A DNA stretch of 28,497 bases from Bacteroidales bacterium UBA1197 (GCA_002309995.1 DBYB01000061.1:591-29087); one strand, 5' to 3'. Counted from the stretch's first letter, positions 17,403 through 26,944 are shown. Numbers and translations: made by a program. The notes: generated from the sequence alone by a model not told the origin.

Positions 17403-18440
17403 TCAATCCTCCCCCTCTGCGTTCTGCATCAGGGATTCGAGTATAGTCTGTATGCCGGGACGGTCAGACGCTGCGAAGTGCAGGGAGCCGCCGGTAACCG
17501 GATGCCCCAAGGGGTAATAGGCTACGTCCTGAAGGATGAATTCGGCATCGATATAATCGAAATCAACGTCACGCACCTGCAGGAGCGCACCGGGAACCTC
17601 GGAAAAGAGGATCGCCGGAGCTGGGGCGCCGGAGGCACGGAGCACGTCGGAGACGTCTGCTGACACGCCGGCTGCAGAGCCGCAGAGCCTGCGGACGGCG
17701 GCGGCAAGGCCTCCCGGGCCGACGGTAGTGGCGGAAAGCAGCACGCCATCCTCCGCGAATTCGCGCACTATCTCGAAACAGTCGATAAAATAATCGGCGT
17801 CTGTGAGCTGCGGGCTGGTGCCGCCGCGAAGGCCGAGCACCTGGGCGAGCAGGGAACCGCCGAGGCGGTATTCGGAAGTGTCGAAAGGCACATAGACAAG
17901 CCAGCTCTGGGGGTCGGGGCGGATTTCGTCATCGACAAGCAGGGGCGCACCCGAGAACGGAGTCGCAACTTTGACGCCGAAGGGTCCGCTCTCGCACACG
18001 CAGCGGCGGAGCACCAGGCCGAGAGCGTCGATATAATCGACCGCCGACTCCACGGAGGCGTAGAAGGCGGCCATATCGCCCACGGTGTGAATATCGAAAT
18101 TCCATTTGACCGTGAGGGCGAGGTCGTCGAGCCGGAAGTTGCCGACGCGCCACATACTGTCTATCAGCGCCTCGGCGATGCGCCCGCGGGTGCAGGGAGC
18201 AGCGAAAGGTACCGGAATGCAGCGTTCAGCGCCAGAGATGGCGCTCAAATAGTCTGGAATGCGAGATTCCTCAAGCACTATCGGAGTCGGAGCCGGGTCG
18301 ATAGTCTCGTCCAGCACGGTGCCGCCGGGGAGTTCCTGCTCGGGCGCCTTTTCCAGCACTGGGGCCAAAAGGCCGGCCGGAGTGAGTTCCTGCGGCACGC
18401 CGTCGATGATGTATTTTGAATACAAGGCCTGAAGCATCAC
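17403..18440 (-). CDS. Stand-alone AIR-synthase-related protein (PurL-like, degenerate)
   Basis: The 345-residue protein resembles the AIR-synthase half of phosphoribosylformylglycinamidine synthase (PurL). The clearest part is the C-terminal AIRS_C-like domain: YRLGGSLLAQVLGL (191-204), a GPGGLAAAVRRL stretch (241-252) in place of the usual DVSDGGLAVAL, LFSEVPGALL (278-287) in place of LFxESPGR, and YYPLGHPVTGGSL near the end. The N-terminal part (about 85-180) follows the order of PurL (RIAEALIDSMWRVGNF, then a TVKWNF-like segment). The acidic residues of the DVSDGG motif are lost, so catalysis in purine synthesis is doubtful; a regulatory or substrate-binding role is possible. The gene lies 15 nt after the A2M gene and 3 nt before phoH. 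The family assignment comes from motif pattern only and needs a profile search. Confidence 0.62.
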   Translation of the reverse strand: MMLQALYSKYIIDGVPQELTPAGLLAPVLEKAPEQELPGGTVLDETIDPAPTPIVLEESRIPDYLSAISGAERCIPVPFAAPCTRGRIAEALIDSMWRVGNFRLDDLALTVKWNFDIHTVGDMAAFYASVESAVDYIDALGLVLRRCVCESGPFGVKVATPFSGAPLLVDDEIRPDPQSWLVYVPFDTSEYRLGGSLLAQVLGLRGGTSPQLTDADYFIDCFEIVREFAEDGVLLSATTVGPGGLAAAVRRLCGSAAGVSADVSDVLRASGAPAPAILFSEVPGALLQVRDVDFDYIDAEFILQDVAYYPLGHPVTGGSLHFAASDRPGIQTILESLMQNAEGED

Positions 18441-18455
18441 CGCAAATATAATAAA

Positions 18456-21400
18456 TTATCTGGATTCCACCGCTCCCCTGCCGTCACCGTTGGCGCGATA
18501 ATGAGGAGCGTAAAGGGATTCTATCTCGATGGCGGGCATCTGGAAGGCGCCTTCCTGCGTGACGAAGAACTCCTCGCTGATGGTAGTGTTTTCTTCGGGG
18601 AAGCTGTCGAACCAGTATTCGGTCTTGTCGGCCAGCACGTTACGATAACCCTCCGGACTGAAGTGCCAGGTGCCGCAAGTGAGAGGCGAGAGCCACCAGC
18701 CGTAATAGCCGGAGAGCTGCTGAACAGGGCGGAACGACGCGGGACGGGGCGAGCAGATGCGTATGAAGCTGCGGTTCTCGTCGTTATGGATGATGTAGCG
18801 AGCCGTGAGTTTGTCGCCGACGTGCAGGATGTCGCCGTCGTTGAGTTCGGCACCGTTGACGAACCACTTCGTGTGGATGGTCATTCCATTTCCGGCAGCC
18901 TTAACTTCCTCGAACGGCTTGGTGTAGCTGCCGCTCAGCAGTATCACGCTGGCTGACAGGGTCTCCGGCGTGCCGCGCATCACGGAAGCAATCGCTTCGA
19001 TGTATGCCGGATCCTTCTCCCAATGCTGCGTCTCCTTCTGAATCATTATCCACAAACGAATGCCTTCGGCTACGTCGTTCGCCTCGACGGAGGTGAAGAG
19101 GTCGCAGAGGAGGGAGTGGGCGTAGAGTTCGCTTTCCAGCAGGCCGCGCCAGGGCATAACGGCGTTGGGATAATAGACTCCGCCTCCGTCGTGCTTCACT
19201 GCATACTGCAGGAGCGACTTGATATCGGCATCCATCGACTTGCGGAGTTTCTTCTGGATGGAGATGCCCCATGATTTGGCGAGCTTGTCGCCGTATGGGA
19301 GCGTGGTGAGGAGCTGCAGCGTGCGCAGGCGACGGGCCTTTGCCAGAATCTGTCCGTTCATTCCACGCTTGCCGGTGGGCACCAGGTAGGCCTTTACGTC
19401 TTTGCGGAACTGGCGGAGTTCCTTGGAGGAAGTCCTTTCGAACGGAATCCAGGGGTACATAGCGCGAGTAAGGAGATACTGCGCGAGGGTGATTCCGCCG
19501 CACCAGATTGGCCTTCCGGATTTCTCGAACCAACTGTTGTCCAAATACTTGACGGCCGCCTCGAGATCAATTGGAGAGACGTCGGCCTCGGGCATAAGGT
19601 ATATGCGCTGGAGCACTGCGGCGGTGAGCACCGGCGAAGACTTCATTCCTTCGAACCAGGCGATGCCGCCACCGTCGGCCTGGCAGGCCGCAATCTTCTC
19701 GGCGATGTCGTCCAGGGCTTCATCGTCCAGCCCGGGAGCTCCCAGACGGCGTGCGAGTATATTGGCGTACCAGGCCTCGGTGAGGCTCAGCACGTCCTTG
19801 CCTTTCGGCTCGACAGCATCGGGGACGGCCTCCTTGAGCATCTGAAGGATACTGCGCTCCTGCGGCTGCAGGCTTCCGGCGTCGAGGTTGACGAACAGAC
19901 TGCGGAGGTGCGCTACGGTGCGCGCCCTCTCGGAAGAATTGAGCAGCAGCGCCGAATGGGCCTCGGTGAGGGTCTGGAACGGCTTGTAAACGGGGATGGT
20001 GACGAACATTGCGTCGCTGCCTACGGAAGCGTCGTCGGGCTCGAAGTTCAGCAGCACGCCGAGCTCACGGACGCCCTCAGGCACCACGAAGGGGGCAGCG
20101 AAAGCCTGCGACGCACCGGCACGCAGGTCGATGCGTTCCTGTACGGTTCCGAGCACACGGCAGGTGCGCCAGTCGGCTCCGTCGTAGAAGCGGACGGCGA
20201 CGCGGCCGGTGGTGCCGTTCTCAAGGTTGCTGGCGATGGTTGCGCGCGCAACATAGCGGTCGCCCTCGAAAAGGTACCTGGGCTCGACGATTGAGAGTTT
20301 TACCGGAATGGTAACTTGCAACTCGTTGCGTATGGTGGAGTTATGCATCCCTTCCCCGTGAGCGAAGAGTTGCACATAGTAGGTCGAGAGGCGGTCGGCG
20401 CCAGTGAGTTTCAGTTCGATATTGCCCTGGGCATCGGAGCGGAGAGCGGGCTCCCAGGCCATCGTGGCGGCGAAGTCCTTGCGAACTCCCGGCACGGATG
20501 CGGGATCGACCAACTGGAACGGAATGGCCTCCTCTACGGACTCGTTTTCTGCAACGGCATCGGCCACCTCGACTACGCCGGACGCCTTGGACATAAGTGT
20601 ACGTTCTTCTACGCCATAGCCGTAGTAGCCGTAGCCCGATTTATTGACGCCGCACTCACTGTAATGATAGACGGTTGGCGAGGGCCTGCGGACGGTGTTG
20701 ACAGCATACCAGCGGTTGGGATGTATGGTCTCGGAGGCCTTGTCGAAGACGGCGGCGGCACACTCGACGCCGGGGGTGGTCTTGATCAGCAGCGAGAACT
20801 TCTCTCCCGGGCGGGCCTGATCCTGGAAGCGGGTGAACTCCAGCGGCAGGGAAATGGAGGGAGTGGGAAGTTCGATGGTGCTGGTATAGCGGAAGACCTT
20901 CCCCTTGTGGAAGAAGATGGCGCAGAGTTTCAGCGACTCAGACCAGCCGGGTTTGCGGGTATAGCTTACCGTCTTGAGAGAGCCCTTCTTGCCACGGACG
21001 CCGTCGAGATAGACTATCTGACTGTCCAGCAACTCGTTGCCAGTTCCGAAGAGTTCCACTACCACCCAGGCCTGGCCGTCGGTGGTGCCTATCTGCATAG
21101 CTATGTCTTCCGCTTCGAATTCGCGGAAGAAGCACTGCACGTCCATATTCAGGGCGGTGTCGGAGTCGGCGGCCTTCACGAATTCCAGAGTGCGCTCGCA
21201 AGAGTGCGTGCGGCCATTGACGTTCTTGGCGCTCACATTCACCACCAGCTTGTAGAGGCCGGAAGGGAGTTTTGCTATAGGGACTTCGACGATTCCGCCG
21301 GGGGTTGCCGTGCCGGAGGCCACTTCCTTGCCGCCTGCGTCGGCCAGGACCTTATACTCTATCGAGAGGCCCTCGCGGGAGAGGCCGCTCATATCGAAAT

Positions 21401-23570
21401 TGAAAGAGGCATTGGCGTCGCGGACAATGGCGGCGCTGCCATACGGGCGTCCGCTGCCGGAAATTGGCTCGAACTTGCCGGGGATTGTATTGAGGAGCGA
21501 GAGACGCAGCGGCGGTTCGGAATACACGCGGCGTCCGGTGCTGAAGGTCAGCGTCTCGCCGGTCTCATCGGTGATACGGAGCTCGACGGGATAGTAGAAG
21601 GGACGGTCGTCATCGTCGGTCCGGATTTCTATGCTGAATCGGCCGTCGGGAGTGAGTTCGAGGTCGCCCTCCTGCATACCGACGCGCCCGCGGGCAATCG
21701 TATAGTGTACATTGGCTCCGCTGAGGGAGTGACCTGAGTAGGAACTCACCTTGCCGGAGACATTAATGACGTCGCCGGGGAGATGGAGCACGGAGTCGTC
21801 GTCCCACTTAACCTCGAAAGTGGGCAGCACGAACTCGTCAACGCGTATGTCTTTCTGGGCTATCTGCGAGCCGTCGGGGTAGCGAAGGCAGATATAGTAC
21901 CTGCCGCCACGGGGACCGCGCTTGAGGTCGAAGGACCCGCATACGGAACCGAATTCGTTGGTTTTTAATGTTTTGCTGTCGATCTCTTTCTGCTCAGGGT
22001 CGAGGAGTACGACAGTCAATTCCTGGCCTTCGGGGAAGAGTTCGTATTCGTAGGTACCCTTGTAGCAGATGGCCTTGAACTGAACCGTCTCGCCCGGATT
22101 GAAGGCGCTGCGGTCCGTAAGAATGCGGGCACGCGAGACAGGATCGGAACGGGTCGATTTACCCTCGGGCCTGCTGTCGGTGAAACCTATTCTGCCCGAG
22201 AGGCGCAGATGGCCGTATTTATCGGTGTAGGAGGCCTGCAGACGGTAGCGCTTATAGTCGCCGGAGAGGACTTTGGAGATTTCCTGCGGCAGGCGGGAAT
22301 ATCCGTTGGGGCGGAAGTTGCCGGAGCTGGCAAGCTCATAGCCGTCTGCATCGAAGAGTTTGAGGGTGCAGGATTCTACCGGGCGGCCCGTCATATAATC
22401 GGCAACGAATACGCCCCAGCCGCCGGAATCCTGACGCATTGAAATAGAAAGGGTGTTCTTGCGCCATACTGCCTGCTCCTCAGCGTAGCCGGACTTGCAG
22501 CGTATCGTGTAATCGCCGTCGGAGAGGTCGGGGAGGTTCAGTTTGAGTTCGTCGTTTATGTAATAACTCGGTTTCGGGTTCCGGACTGTGGTCTCCCATA
22601 CGGTATTGTATGCAACGTCAACCTGGAGCTTCAGGGAAGAGATGTTGCGGACGGTAAGGGTGAGCTTGTCGTCCTGGCAGAATATGCTGATATCTTTGCC
22701 ATCAAGGGTCTTTATAAGGTCGGCTACCTGGGTGCAGCAGTCTGCGATGCGCTTTTCGGTGCCGGAGAACTTCCTGCGTTCAACTTCGAAAGCCTCACAT
22801 TCCTTGCGGAGGGATTTGAAATCGTCCTGGGTGGCTGTTTTGCTGCCGGAGAGTTCACTGAAGCGCCATATGATGAGGCGCTGACGGGGCAGGAGCGATG
22901 CTGCCTTGCCCTTGTATTGCTCTGCAAGTGCTTCAAGTCTTTCTGCGCTGGATTTGTTCCAATACTTTGACGCTCTTGTGTATTGGATGAAAGCCTCCTC
23001 CGGGTATTTGCCCTTGCAGTAGGTTTCCAGATCGTCGCTGCGAGAGCTCAGATGCATACTCCAAAGCACATATTCATAGTCGTTTGAGAGCAGGGGCAGG
23101 AGAGCTGGCAGATAGAGTTGGGATGTGAGGCGGGAGTCCCTTTTGTAGAATTCAGGGTTGGATGACTTTTTGAGACGCTCAGCGTTATCTTCAAGGTAGG
23201 TTTTGAGCCTCGAGGCGCTCCAGGAGTCTTGTAAATGGGTGTAAGTGATGATTGGCTCGTCAAGGGTGGTAACCTCTTTGTCAAGAGACTCTTCAAGTTC
23301 CTTGCGAAGCTTCCAGTTGACACTTACAGAAGTATTTACGAATCTGCGTGCTGCGTCGTACCAGTCCCAGGCGAGATGTTTGGCAGCCGCTTCCTGCTTG
23401 ATGGCTTCGAGAGCCTTGAGCTGATCTTGCGGGAGGTCGTTATTACAAGCCTTGTCGTATGATTTCCAGAGGCTGATGAGGACGTGCCCGGAGTCGTCCT
23501 TAACCTGGGCATCAATGCTTAACGAGGGGATAAGCAGAGCCATAAGCAGGGCCGGTAAAATTCGTTTCAT
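18456..23570 (-). CDS. Bacterial alpha-2-macroglobulin family protein without visible thioester
   Basis: A 1704-residue secreted protein with a signal peptide (MKRILPALLMALLIPSLSID..., cleavage near 22). An N-terminal helical region (30-290) precedes macroglobulin-type beta domains. An MG2-like domain starts near 480 with ILTDRSAFNPGETVQFKA, the A2M domain lies about 1030-1110 (MAWEPALRSDAQGNIELKL), and an alpha-helical, thioester-domain-like toroid covers about 1230-1540. A C-terminal domain ends with SLYAPHYRAN. The CxEQ thioester motif expected before the helical domain is missing; the segment there reads LDAGSLQPQERSILQML. Bacterial A2Ms are thought to trap proteases in the periplasm or at the outer membrane; a thioester-less form would act without covalent capture. 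ATG overlaps the folC stop codon (ATGA), so translation is coupled. Confidence 0.9.
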   Translation of the reverse strand: MKRILPALLMALLIPSLSIDAQVKDDSGHVLISLWKSYDKACNNDLPQDQLKALEAIKQEAAAKHLAWDWYDAARRFVNTSVSVNWKLRKELEESLDKEVTTLDEPIITYTHLQDSWSASRLKTYLEDNAERLKKSSNPEFYKRDSRLTSQLYLPALLPLLSNDYEYVLWSMHLSSRSDDLETYCKGKYPEEAFIQYTRASKYWNKSSAERLEALAEQYKGKAASLLPRQRLIIWRFSELSGSKTATQDDFKSLRKECEAFEVERRKFSGTEKRIADCCTQVADLIKTLDGKDISIFCQDDKLTLTVRNISSLKLQVDVAYNTVWETTVRNPKPSYYINDELKLNLPDLSDGDYTIRCKSGYAEEQAVWRKNTLSISMRQDSGGWGVFVADYMTGRPVESCTLKLFDADGYELASSGNFRPNGYSRLPQEISKVLSGDYKRYRLQASYTDKYGHLRLSGRIGFTDSRPEGKSTRSDPVSRARILTDRSAFNPGETVQFKAICYKGTYEYELFPEGQELTVVLLDPEQKEIDSKTLKTNEFGSVCGSFDLKRGPRGGRYYICLRYPDGSQIAQKDIRVDEFVLPTFEVKWDDDSVLHLPGDVINVSGKVSSYSGHSLSGANVHYTIARGRVGMQEGDLELTPDGRFSIEIRTDDDDRPFYYPVELRITDETGETLTFSTGRRVYSEPPLRLSLLNTIPGKFEPISGSGRPYGSAAIVRDANASFNFDMSGLSREGLSIEYKVLADAGGKEVASGTATPGGIVEVPIAKLPSGLYKLVVNVSAKNVNGRTHSCERTLEFVKAADSDTALNMDVQCFFREFEAEDIAMQIGTTDGQAWVVVELFGTGNELLDSQIVYLDGVRGKKGSLKTVSYTRKPGWSESLKLCAIFFHKGKVFRYTSTIELPTPSISLPLEFTRFQDQARPGEKFSLLIKTTPGVECAAAVFDKASETIHPNRWYAVNTVRRPSPTVYHYSECGVNKSGYGYYGYGVEERTLMSKASGVVEVADAVAENESVEEAIPFQLVDPASVPGVRKDFAATMAWEPALRSDAQGNIELKLTGADRLSTYYVQLFAHGEGMHNSTIRNELQVTIPVKLSIVEPRYLFEGDRYVARATIASNLENGTTGRVAVRFYDGADWRTCRVLGTVQERIDLRAGASQAFAAPFVVPEGVRELGVLLNFEPDDASVGSDAMFVTIPVYKPFQTLTEAHSALLLNSSERARTVAHLRSLFVNLDAGSLQPQERSILQMLKEAVPDAVEPKGKDVLSLTEAWYANILARRLGAPGLDDEALDDIAEKIAACQADGGGIAWFEGMKSSPVLTAAVLQRIYLMPEADVSPIDLEAAVKYLDNSWFEKSGRPIWCGGITLAQYLLTRAMYPWIPFERTSSKELRQFRKDVKAYLVPTGKRGMNGQILAKARRLRTLQLLTTLPYGDKLAKSWGISIQKKLRKSMDADIKSLLQYAVKHDGGGVYYPNAVMPWRGLLESELYAHSLLCDLFTSVEANDVAEGIRLWIMIQKETQHWEKDPAYIEAIASVMRGTPETLSASVILLSGSYTKPFEEVKAAGNGMTIHTKWFVNGAELNDGDILHVGDKLTARYIIHNDENRSFIRICSPRPASFRPVQQLSGYYGWWLSPLTCGTWHFSPEGYRNVLADKTEYWFDSFPEENTTISEEFFVTQEGAFQMPAIEIESLYAPHYRANGDGRGAVESR

Positions 23571-25009
23571 AATGATTCCAAATAAGTTATGGCTTCAGAC
23601 ACCACGAAGGTGCTGCCGCATATATACAATATTGCGCCGGGCAATTCGCGGGCGCGCGCCATCGCCTGGCTTACGCCCTGCGCTACCGTTCCGGCAGGTA
23701 TCGTATCGAAGTGTTTCAATTTCAGTGCCAGCTCGGATAGCGGCATAGCACGTGGCGTCTCCGGCTGCACCAGGAAATACTCCGCATCCTCCGGCAGCAG
23801 GTCTGCGATGGCATCAACATCCTTATCCCTCATCGCCCCGTAAACCACCACCAGCGGCCGGGGTGTTTTTCGTAACTCGCTATCCCCCAACGACTTATCA
23901 AAACTCCTGTGCGCAAAAATACGCATAGGAGAATCGATATGGGGCTGAGAATCAGAGGGTTGCAGAAAACGGTCTTTTGACAATTTAGCGAGGGCGGTGA
24001 GGGTGGTGCGGAGATTTGTGTCCTGACAGGGGCCCGGGAGGTCGAGAGGCGGCAGAACAGGGAGTGCAAGGTCATCGGCAAAGTAGAGAGGGGCACCGAG
24101 AGAGGAGGCGATGCGTTCGAAGACGGGCTGGGTCTCGGGGTCGCGGCCCCAGACGACGGCGGGCACGCCCGGTTTGAAGATTCCTGCCTTTTCGGCCGCT
24201 ATCTCTGCCCTGGTGGAGCCGAGCAAGTCGCAGTGGTCCAAGCCGATAGACGTTACGACCGAGACTTCCGGGGTGATGATGTTTGTGCTGTCGAGCCGCC
24301 CGCCGAGGCCGGTTTCGATTACGGCAATGTCCACCTTCTGCCGGGCGAACCACCAGAACGCCATACCCGTAGTTATCTCGAAGAAGGTCAGCCCGTCGCA
24401 GTCGTACCCCGCAAGGAAATCGACGACCGCATCCTTCGGTATCATTGAGAACGACGGGGCGGCGCCGGAACGCGAAACGGACGCAAAGCGGGCGGTATCC
24501 GTTTCGCTGCGAAGTAAAGCAAGCCGTTCGAAGGACAATGCGAGAGCGGGAGGATTGTGGCCGATGTCGCAGATGGTCAGAGGTTCATCAAGCAGAATCT
24601 CCCAGCGCCCGCGAAATCCTGTAATCTTCGCAGCATTAGCGATTGCGTCCAGTTCTCCGGCTACTGCCCCTCCAGCAAGCGAAACCACTTTTATCCGCTC
24701 GCGAAAATCAATCAAATGCGGGGAGGTATATAGACCGACCCTGAGGCCCCTGGCGGCAAGAGCGGCGGCTAACATTGAGCAGACCGAGCCTTTGCCGTTG
24801 GTGCCGGCGACGTGGATGCTGCGGAACTGTCGCTCCGGGTGGCCGAGGAAAGCGGCATACGCCTCCATAGCCTCCAGCCCAGGCTTGTACGCCCCTCCGC
24901 CGAACCCGGCGTCCCGGACGCTTCGGTGCCGTTCGTACAATTCCTTTACGACGGAATCATACCGCGCTCCGCCGTCGGAAGAGCCTGCTATGTCTTCCCG
25001 GTCCGACAT
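23567..25009 (-). CDS. folC: Folylpolyglutamate synthase/dihydrofolate synthase with rearranged segment order
   Basis: FolC adds glutamate to dihydropteroate and folates in the cytosol. This 480-residue protein has the Mur-ligase-type P-loop VAGTNGKGSV (67-76), YTSPHLIDFRERI (94-106), FFEITTGMAFWWF (209-221), IETGLGGRLDSTN (231-243), EKAGIFKPGVPAVV (273-286), YGAMRDKDVDAI (390-401) and ICGSTFVVSEA (463-473). The GRWEILLDEPLTICDIGHN block (134-152) normally follows the central domain but here lies within an insertion of about 80 residues between ERIKV and IPKDAVVDFL. At its usual place (about 346-382) is an unrelated Ser/His-rich stretch. The frame is open throughout and codon use looks uniform. 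It overlaps the peptidase stop by 1 nt and the A2M start by 4 nt. The identity is clear; whether the enzyme is active is not. Confidence 0.9.
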   Translation of the reverse strand: MSDREDIAGSSDGGARYDSVVKELYERHRSVRDAGFGGGAYKPGLEAMEAYAAFLGHPERQFRSIHVAGTNGKGSVCSMLAAALAARGLRVGLYTSPHLIDFRERIKVVSLAGGAVAGELDAIANAAKITGFRGRWEILLDEPLTICDIGHNPPALALSFERLALLRSETDTARFASVSRSGAAPSFSMIPKDAVVDFLAGYDCDGLTFFEITTGMAFWWFARQKVDIAVIETGLGGRLDSTNIITPEVSVVTSIGLDHCDLLGSTRAEIAAEKAGIFKPGVPAVVWGRDPETQPVFERIASSLGAPLYFADDLALPVLPPLDLPGPCQDTNLRTTLTALAKLSKDRFLQPSDSQPHIDSPMRIFAHRSFDKSLGDSELRKTPRPLVVVYGAMRDKDVDAIADLLPEDAEYFLVQPETPRAMPLSELALKLKHFDTIPAGTVAQGVSQAMARARELPGAILYICGSTFVVSEAITYLESL

Positions 25010-26937
25010 CAGAGCCAGCTCTCAAAGAAATCGGTCCACTTGAGATACAACTGCTCTCTCCAGGGGCCGGTAACGTTATGCTCGCTCCTGGGATACGGGA
25101 AATATTCCGCCAGAACGTTGTTCTCGACGCACGACTGCATAAAACTGAGCGAGTTGATTGGCAGCACCGTACCGTCCTCCATACCCTGGCAAATCAGCAG
25201 GCGGGACTTCAGGAGCGCAGCTTTGTCGGCAAGCGACGTGGCCGCGAAGCCCTCCGGGTTCGTTTCCGGATTATCCATATAGCGCTCGCCGTACATCACC
25301 TCGTACCACTTCCAGTCGACCACGGGGCCGCCGCAGGCAGCCGCCTTGAACATTTCGGGATACTTCGTGGCAAGCGTCAGCGTCATAAACCCGCCGTAGC
25401 TCCAGCCGCAGACTCCGATGCGGGACTCGTCCACCCAGCCCTCGGCAATCAGCTGCTGCAGGCCGGCAATCTGGTCGGCACTTTCAGCCTCGCCGCAGCG
25501 ACGGTTGATAGCCTTCTCGAACGCGGCACCACGGTTCTGCGTACCCCTGTTATCCTGAATATAAAGCACATAGCCCTTCTGCGCCATTAGCAGTTCCCAG
25601 TAGCGTATGCCTCCGAGCCAGCGATCCTGCACCATCTGACTGTGAGGCCCGCCGTAGACATATACGATGAGCGGGTACTTGCGCGCAGGGTCGAAGTCCG
25701 CCGGCTTGACGAGGCGGTAATAATTGACCAGTGACGGGTCGGCAGAAGGCACGGTGCCCATCTCAACCGTCAACGGAAGGAACGGCCCCATCGGGTCAGC
25801 GGCGGAAGAGAGCTCGCGCTCCACCTTGCCGTCGGCGGTGCAGAGCAGGCAGCGGCCGGGCACGTCAACCGCGCTCCAGACGTCGATGAAGTGGCTGAAG
25901 TCGGGGCTAAGTGAGACCGAATGCCATCCCGAAGCCTGCGTGAGCTGCTCTGGCTTGCCGAAGCGAATGCGTTCGATAGCAGGCTTGCGTCGCTGGCCCT
26001 TGAGGTACTGGAGTTTCATCCTGAAAAGATGGTTTTCCACCGGCGACACCTCTGCGGAAGTATAATAAATATAGTTGCCGTCGTTGGCTGTATAATCCAC
26101 GTCAGCGGTGCACTGCGTCAGGCGGCGGATGCGGCCCTCAAGGTCGCACAGGTAGAGTTGACGGTAGCCGTCGCGGTTGTCGGTGCGATAAATGAAGAGT
26201 TCCGTTCCTTTAACGAAGTGCAGATCGTCGAGCGGCTCAATCCAGGCGTCGTTCTCCTCCTCCAGCAGTGTACGCACGAAACTGCCGTCGGCGGCATCGT
26301 AGAGGTTAAGGTGCATATGGTGCTGGGCTCTGTCGACCACCTGTACGAGTATGCCCTTGGAGTCGGGCGTCCAGCTCACTCCGGCAAGGTAGCGCTCGTC
26401 GTCGAAATCAGTGACATCCAGAGTGTTGAGTATGCTGCCGAGGGTGTCGCAAACGCAGAGCGAGACGTGCTCGGACTCCATTCCGTTCATCGGATACTTG
26501 ATGCTCTTCAGGCTGCCGGCGCGGGAGTTGATGTCGAGCAACGGGAAACTGCCGACCTGGGTCTCATCCACCCTGTACACGGCCACGGAGGCTCCGTCGG
26601 GCGAGACAGTCCAGCCGCGGCTAATACCGAACTCGTTGCGGGAGGGCACCTTGCCATAGGAGACCTCGGGATTGTCGGACTTGGGCAGGACGGGTACGCG
26701 GGGGCGGGACCACTTAGGCTTGTCGGTGAGCTCCGACTCCGCCGTCCAGCCGTAGCGCTTGAGCGAAGGGCGCACCTTCGGGCCAACTATGTCCTTGCAG
26801 GTGAGAGCCTTGCCAGCGTCGCTACCGACGTTGACACTTTTAATTATTGTCCGGGCCGAATTGGCATCCTGCGCCCCGGCGGACACGCACATAAGGGCGG
26901 CGGCAAGCAGTGCCGAAAGAATTCTCAAGTACTTCAT
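25009..26937 (-). CDS. S9 family peptidase, dipeptidyl-peptidase IV-like
   Basis: The 642-residue exported protein (signal peptide MKYLRILSALLAAALMCVSAGA) has an N-terminal DPP IV beta-propeller and a C-terminal alpha/beta-hydrolase domain. The propeller shows NEFGISRGWTVSPDG at 101-115 and YRVDETQVGSFPLLDI. The hydrolase domain has YPLIVYVYGGPHSQ (421-434) and the triad Ser513 (GWSYGG), Asp588 (GMEDGT) and His620 (SEHNV). It resembles the Porphyromonas-type DPP IV closely through these segments. It is about 80 residues shorter than the usual 720 or so, with the loss in the first propeller blade, but nothing suggests a pseudogene. Its likely role is removal of N-terminal dipeptides, typically X-Pro, from peptides in the periplasm. 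It is the first gene of the five-gene run and overlaps folC by one base (TGATG). Confidence 0.92.
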   Translation of the reverse strand: MKYLRILSALLAAALMCVSAGAQDANSARTIIKSVNVGSDAGKALTCKDIVGPKVRPSLKRYGWTAESELTDKPKWSRPRVPVLPKSDNPEVSYGKVPSRNEFGISRGWTVSPDGASVAVYRVDETQVGSFPLLDINSRAGSLKSIKYPMNGMESEHVSLCVCDTLGSILNTLDVTDFDDERYLAGVSWTPDSKGILVQVVDRAQHHMHLNLYDAADGSFVRTLLEEENDAWIEPLDDLHFVKGTELFIYRTDNRDGYRQLYLCDLEGRIRRLTQCTADVDYTANDGNYIYYTSAEVSPVENHLFRMKLQYLKGQRRKPAIERIRFGKPEQLTQASGWHSVSLSPDFSHFIDVWSAVDVPGRCLLCTADGKVERELSSAADPMGPFLPLTVEMGTVPSADPSLVNYYRLVKPADFDPARKYPLIVYVYGGPHSQMVQDRWLGGIRYWELLMAQKGYVLYIQDNRGTQNRGAAFEKAINRRCGEAESADQIAGLQQLIAEGWVDESRIGVCGWSYGGFMTLTLATKYPEMFKAAACGGPVVDWKWYEVMYGERYMDNPETNPEGFAATSLADKAALLKSRLLICQGMEDGTVLPINSLSFMQSCVENNVLAEYFPYPRSEHNVTGPWREQLYLKWTDFFESWL

Positions 26938-26944
26938 ACGAAGA

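Noticed and set aside
25009..26937. Shortened peptidase as a pseudogene
   Set aside because: The catalytic triad, propeller signatures and signal peptide are all intact and the frame is open; only the first blade is shorter.
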